Assembly: GCA_016735415.1 (NCBI GenBank)
Contig: JAERRP010000335.1
Coordinates: 1-7,666 of the forward strand
Origin: Desulfobacterales bacterium
GTDB lineage: Bacteria; Desulfobacterota; Desulfobacteria; Desulfobacterales; UBA5852
Reading direction: 5' to 3'
Length of the DNA: 7,666 nt
In this document: positions 6,434 to 7,666 of the stretch, piece by piece
Numbering within the stretch: the first letter of the stretch is position 1
How the letters are laid out: each line of letters starts with the position of its first letter
Notes under the pieces: generated by a model
What the model was told of the DNA's origin: nothing
Seen by the model: only the letters and a program-made list of their open reading frames with translations
Database searches by the model: none
Position numbers and translations under genes: made by a program

Positions 6434-7146
6434 CACATTGCTGGATAGGCCAGCAGCTCATCAAAGGTCCATTGGTGATCTGCTATTTTAGCAGCCATCG
6501 CTGGGGTCGTAGCTCGGAAAGTCCGATCTTCGCCACGGCTTAGCGTTTCGTGTGGTCGGATGAAATCATAGCAGGCCACGCAGATTGCGAACTTGGCTTT
6601 GAGCCATCGTATTGAGCGTGCAGCAGTCGGAGCCTTGCGTGCCAAATGAGCATCCCAAAGCCGCCAGTCCAAATTCGACCGTTCAATGTAGGCGGTATTG
6701 ATAGTGCGACTGGGCGAGCCCGCCAAACGTTCGCAAATGCGGTGCTCGCTACCGTGAACCACTTTACATTCGACCTTGACCACCCGTGCACCTTGGCGAG
6801 TTTTATGAACCGTAGCGTAATCCAGATCCTCATCGACAACCCGCTTCGGCTTGCGGGGCCGCCCACGTTTACCCGTTGGCACCGGCGGGACCAACTCGTG
6901 AAACAGCTCGGCAAGTACAGTACCGTAATGGGCCAGCTCGTCGGAAACAAACAGGGGCTTGCCTTCAAGGCGGCCGACCAAATCTTCAAGCAGCCGTCGG
7001 GCATCGTCCAATTCGCGCCCACCAATCCAGAAGGTAATCAGAAGTCGCGAGGTGGCGTCTATGGCCGTCCAGATCCAGGTTTGTCCGTACTTGCACTCAA
7101 AGTCCTCTTGGCTGCCAGAACATTTCTTTTTTTTACAAAGGTCCAT
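6433..7146 (-). CDS. IS transposase second ORF (InsB-like DDE catalytic part)
   Basis: This ORF encodes the catalytic portion of the transposase and is probably made as a -1 frameshift fusion with the upstream ORF. The ATG at 7146 lies inside the overlap and is unlikely to be the normal start. Translation after the shift enters at the AAG at 7128-7126. Motifs seen: WIWTAIDATSRLLITFW; the second catalytic Asp in LFVSDELAHYG (D69 of this ORF, D195 of the fusion); and the catalytic Glu in AYIERSN (E155, E281 of the fusion), followed by LDWRLWDAHLARK. The first catalytic Asp is in the upstream ORF (LDELW, D124), so neither ORF alone has a full DDE triad. The predicted fusion is 363 residues. A proline-rich, basic insertion (TGKRGRPRKPKR) lies between the second Asp and the Glu, making it longer than classical IS1 InsB. 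Confidence 0.85.
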   Translation of the reverse strand: MDLCKKKKCSGSQEDFECKYGQTWIWTAIDATSRLLITFWIGGRELDDARRLLEDLVGRLEGKPLFVSDELAHYGTVLAELFHELVPPVPTGKRGRPRKPKRVVDEDLDYATVHKTRQGARVVKVECKVVHGSEHRICERLAGSPSRTINTAYIERSNLDWRLWDAHLARKAPTAARSIRWLKAKFAICVACYDFIRPHETLSRGEDRTFRATTPAMAAKIADHQWTFDELLAYPAM

Positions 7147-7523
7147 AACTCGTCGAGTTGCGTCTCGTGCAGTTCAAGCGAAGTTAACAGGCTTGAAAGC
7201 ACGCGGGCACAGTGCTCGCCTGCACGCAGGATCACCCGGTTGACGGTGTCCTTGTCGAGTCCGAGCAAACGTGCTGTGGCCCGGACACCAACGCCTTCGG
7301 CCGCGTGATGGATGATCTGCCTGATCGTCTCGGCCGGCAGATGCAAACCGAACATCGCGCTGGCCCGGCTAGAGGCAAAGCGCTTGCCGCAAGTGCGGCA
7401 GTACAACAGATCTCGGCTTTTGTCCTTTCCGTACTTGCCGCGGACGGCGATGTTGCCCTGCCCTCGCAGGCCATAATCTTTGCATTGTTTGTTGGGACAG
7501 AAACATTTATCAAGTTCCTTCAT
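7059..7523 (-). CDS. IS transposase first ORF (InsA-like zinc-finger/HTH part)
   Basis: The start is ATG 7523 with GGAGG (7534-7530) 6 nt upstream. The N-terminus has a likely zinc-binding set, C9-x4-C14 and C42-x2-C45 (YCRTCGKRF), followed by a helix-turn-helix around GVRATARLLGLDKDTVNRVI (about 79-98). Both are standard DNA-binding parts of IS1-type InsA proteins. The family-like sequence ends with LDELWTFVKK, which carries the first catalytic Asp (D124). Beyond the A-run, the unshifted frame (RNVLAAKRTLSAS...) is not family-like. Without frameshifting, the product would be a short DNA-binding protein that could act as a repressor, as InsA does in IS1 (inference by analogy). Confidence 0.85.
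   Translation of the reverse strand: MKELDKCFCPNKQCKDYGLRGQGNIAVRGKYGKDKSRDLLYCRTCGKRFASSRASAMFGLHLPAETIRQIIHHAAEGVGVRATARLLGLDKDTVNRVILRAGEHCARVLSSLLTSLELHETQLDELWTFVKKRNVLAAKRTLSASTDKPGSGRP
7127..7134 (-). other. Programmed -1 frameshift site (A8 slippery run)
   Basis: On the minus strand the run reads gt-A-AAA-AAA-A-g. In the upstream frame the codons are GTA AAA AAA AGA, a canonical A_AAA_AAA slippery heptamer. A one-base backward slip gives V-K-K-K-K-C and enters the tnpB frame, reconstituting a DDE transposase. The site sits directly after the first catalytic Asp motif, as in IS1-family elements. No strong stimulatory stem-loop was evident downstream. Confidence 0.75.
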
Positions 7524-7562
7524 GGCTTGCCTCCAGCATGGATTATGAGATGCACTGGGGCA

Positions 7563-7591
7563 AGCCTAATACAACCAGGACACAATGTCAA
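7563..7591 (-). promoter_or_regulatory. Possible transposase promoter overlapping the right inverted repeat
   Basis: TTGACA (7591-7586) lies within the right inverted repeat, and TAGGCT (7568-7563) follows after 17 nt as a poor -10. TATTAG (7571-7566) is an alternative -10 with short (14-nt) spacing. It lies 40 nt or more upstream of the tnpA start, and partial overlap of promoter and repeat is common in insertion sequences. Confidence 0.4.
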
Positions 7592-7605
7592 CTATATGGG
7601 GACAT
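7585..7605 (-). repeat. Right terminal inverted repeat (IRR) of the IS
   Basis: Read on the minus strand it begins ATGTCCCCATATA and ends GTTGACAT, matching the left repeat at 20 of 21 positions. Similarity stops immediately outside the first A. Confidence 0.88.
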
Positions 7606-7617
7606 CACCGATAATCC

Positions 7618-7666
7618 TTATATGTCTCAAAAAAAGCATCATCTTTTATATGAAAAAAAACATCTT
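7618..7666. repeat. AT-rich imperfect direct repeat at the right edge
   Basis: TTATATG followed by an A-run and CATC occurs twice (7618-7640 and 7646-7664). The copies differ by a 4-nt insertion (TCTC) and a G in the first. The second copy runs into the window edge. Base composition here is far more AT-rich than the rest of the window. No gene is visible. Confidence 0.5.

Larger units (their letters stand above)
6413..7605 (-). mobile_element. IS1-family-like insertion sequence, complete (about 1.19 kb)
   Basis: The element is bounded by inverted repeats 6413-6433 and 7585-7605, beginning ATGTCCCCATAT at both ends and matching at 20 of 21 positions. It holds two transposase ORFs in the -1 relationship typical of the IS1 family, transcribed right to left. 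The tnpB stop codon overlaps the inner edge of the left repeat. Both repeats and an apparently complete DDE reading path suggest that the element may be active. No target duplication is visible: the flanks ...TTATAGGGCA and CACCGATAAT... do not match. The family assignment rests on the InsA/InsB-like architecture and motifs; the exact ISfinder subgroup could not be determined. Confidence 0.85.

Noticed and set aside
6180..6464. Minus-strand open frame of 94 codons crossing the left IS end
   Set aside because: It begins inside the IS, spans the inverted repeat and shows no recognisable motif; likely chance.
6646..7308. Plus-strand open frame of 220 codons within the IS
   Set aside because: Antisense to the transposase ORFs, with no family motifs.
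1..7666. CRISPR array, tRNA or rRNA
   Set aside because: No regularly spaced repeats, no tRNA-like cloverleaf segments and no rRNA-like sequence were seen.

Overview
The window looks like chromosomal DNA of a GC-rich, probably anaerobic or facultative proteobacterium-like organism. The gene families (two-CW domain, CNBD/kinase signalling, cytochrome P460 with DUF2231-cytochrome c, stand-alone ChrB C-terminal domain with an MFS pump) best suit a Desulfobacterota-type (deltaproteobacterial) genome. That placement is inferred from family content and protein style, not from a marker gene.

Layout. (1) 2-1165, plus strand: C-terminal part of a TPR protein entering from the left edge, followed by a long hairpin at 1178-1240. 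(2) 1430-3133, plus strand: a two-gene operon of a single-domain ChrB-type chromate-resistance protein and an MFS transporter, 15 nt apart. (3) 3209-6058, minus strand, converging on the MFS gene: cytochrome P460, DUF2231-cytochrome c, a truncated Rrf2 regulator, and a composite signalling ORF. (4) 6413-7605: a complete IS1-family-like insertion sequence with 20/21-matching terminal inverted repeats and two transposase ORFs joined by a -1 frameshift at an A8 slippery run. (5) 7606-7666: a very AT-rich right edge with an imperfect direct repeat.

How the genes may work together. P460-family cytochromes handle hydroxylamine or nitric oxide in the periplasm, and the neighbouring membrane-anchored cytochrome c could exchange electrons with it. 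Rrf2 regulators include NO and Fe-S sensors, so the minus-strand cluster may be a reactive-nitrogen response locus. This is inference. The ChrB-MFS pair is a likely oxyanion (chromate) resistance operon in which the MFS pump stands where ChrA is usually found.

The most unusual part is 3209-4613. One continuous ORF joins the first helix of a hemerythrin-like domain, the second half of a two-CW cysteine motif, a whole cyclic-nucleotide-binding domain, only the N-lobe of a Ser/Thr kinase, and only the C-terminal third of a PP2C phosphatase. Both abrupt joins keep the reading frame. Just upstream, the Rrf2 gene stops after about 40 family-like residues. This looks like a cluster of deletion scars (or an assembly collapse), not a newly designed fusion. 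Both enzymatic domains lack catalytic parts.
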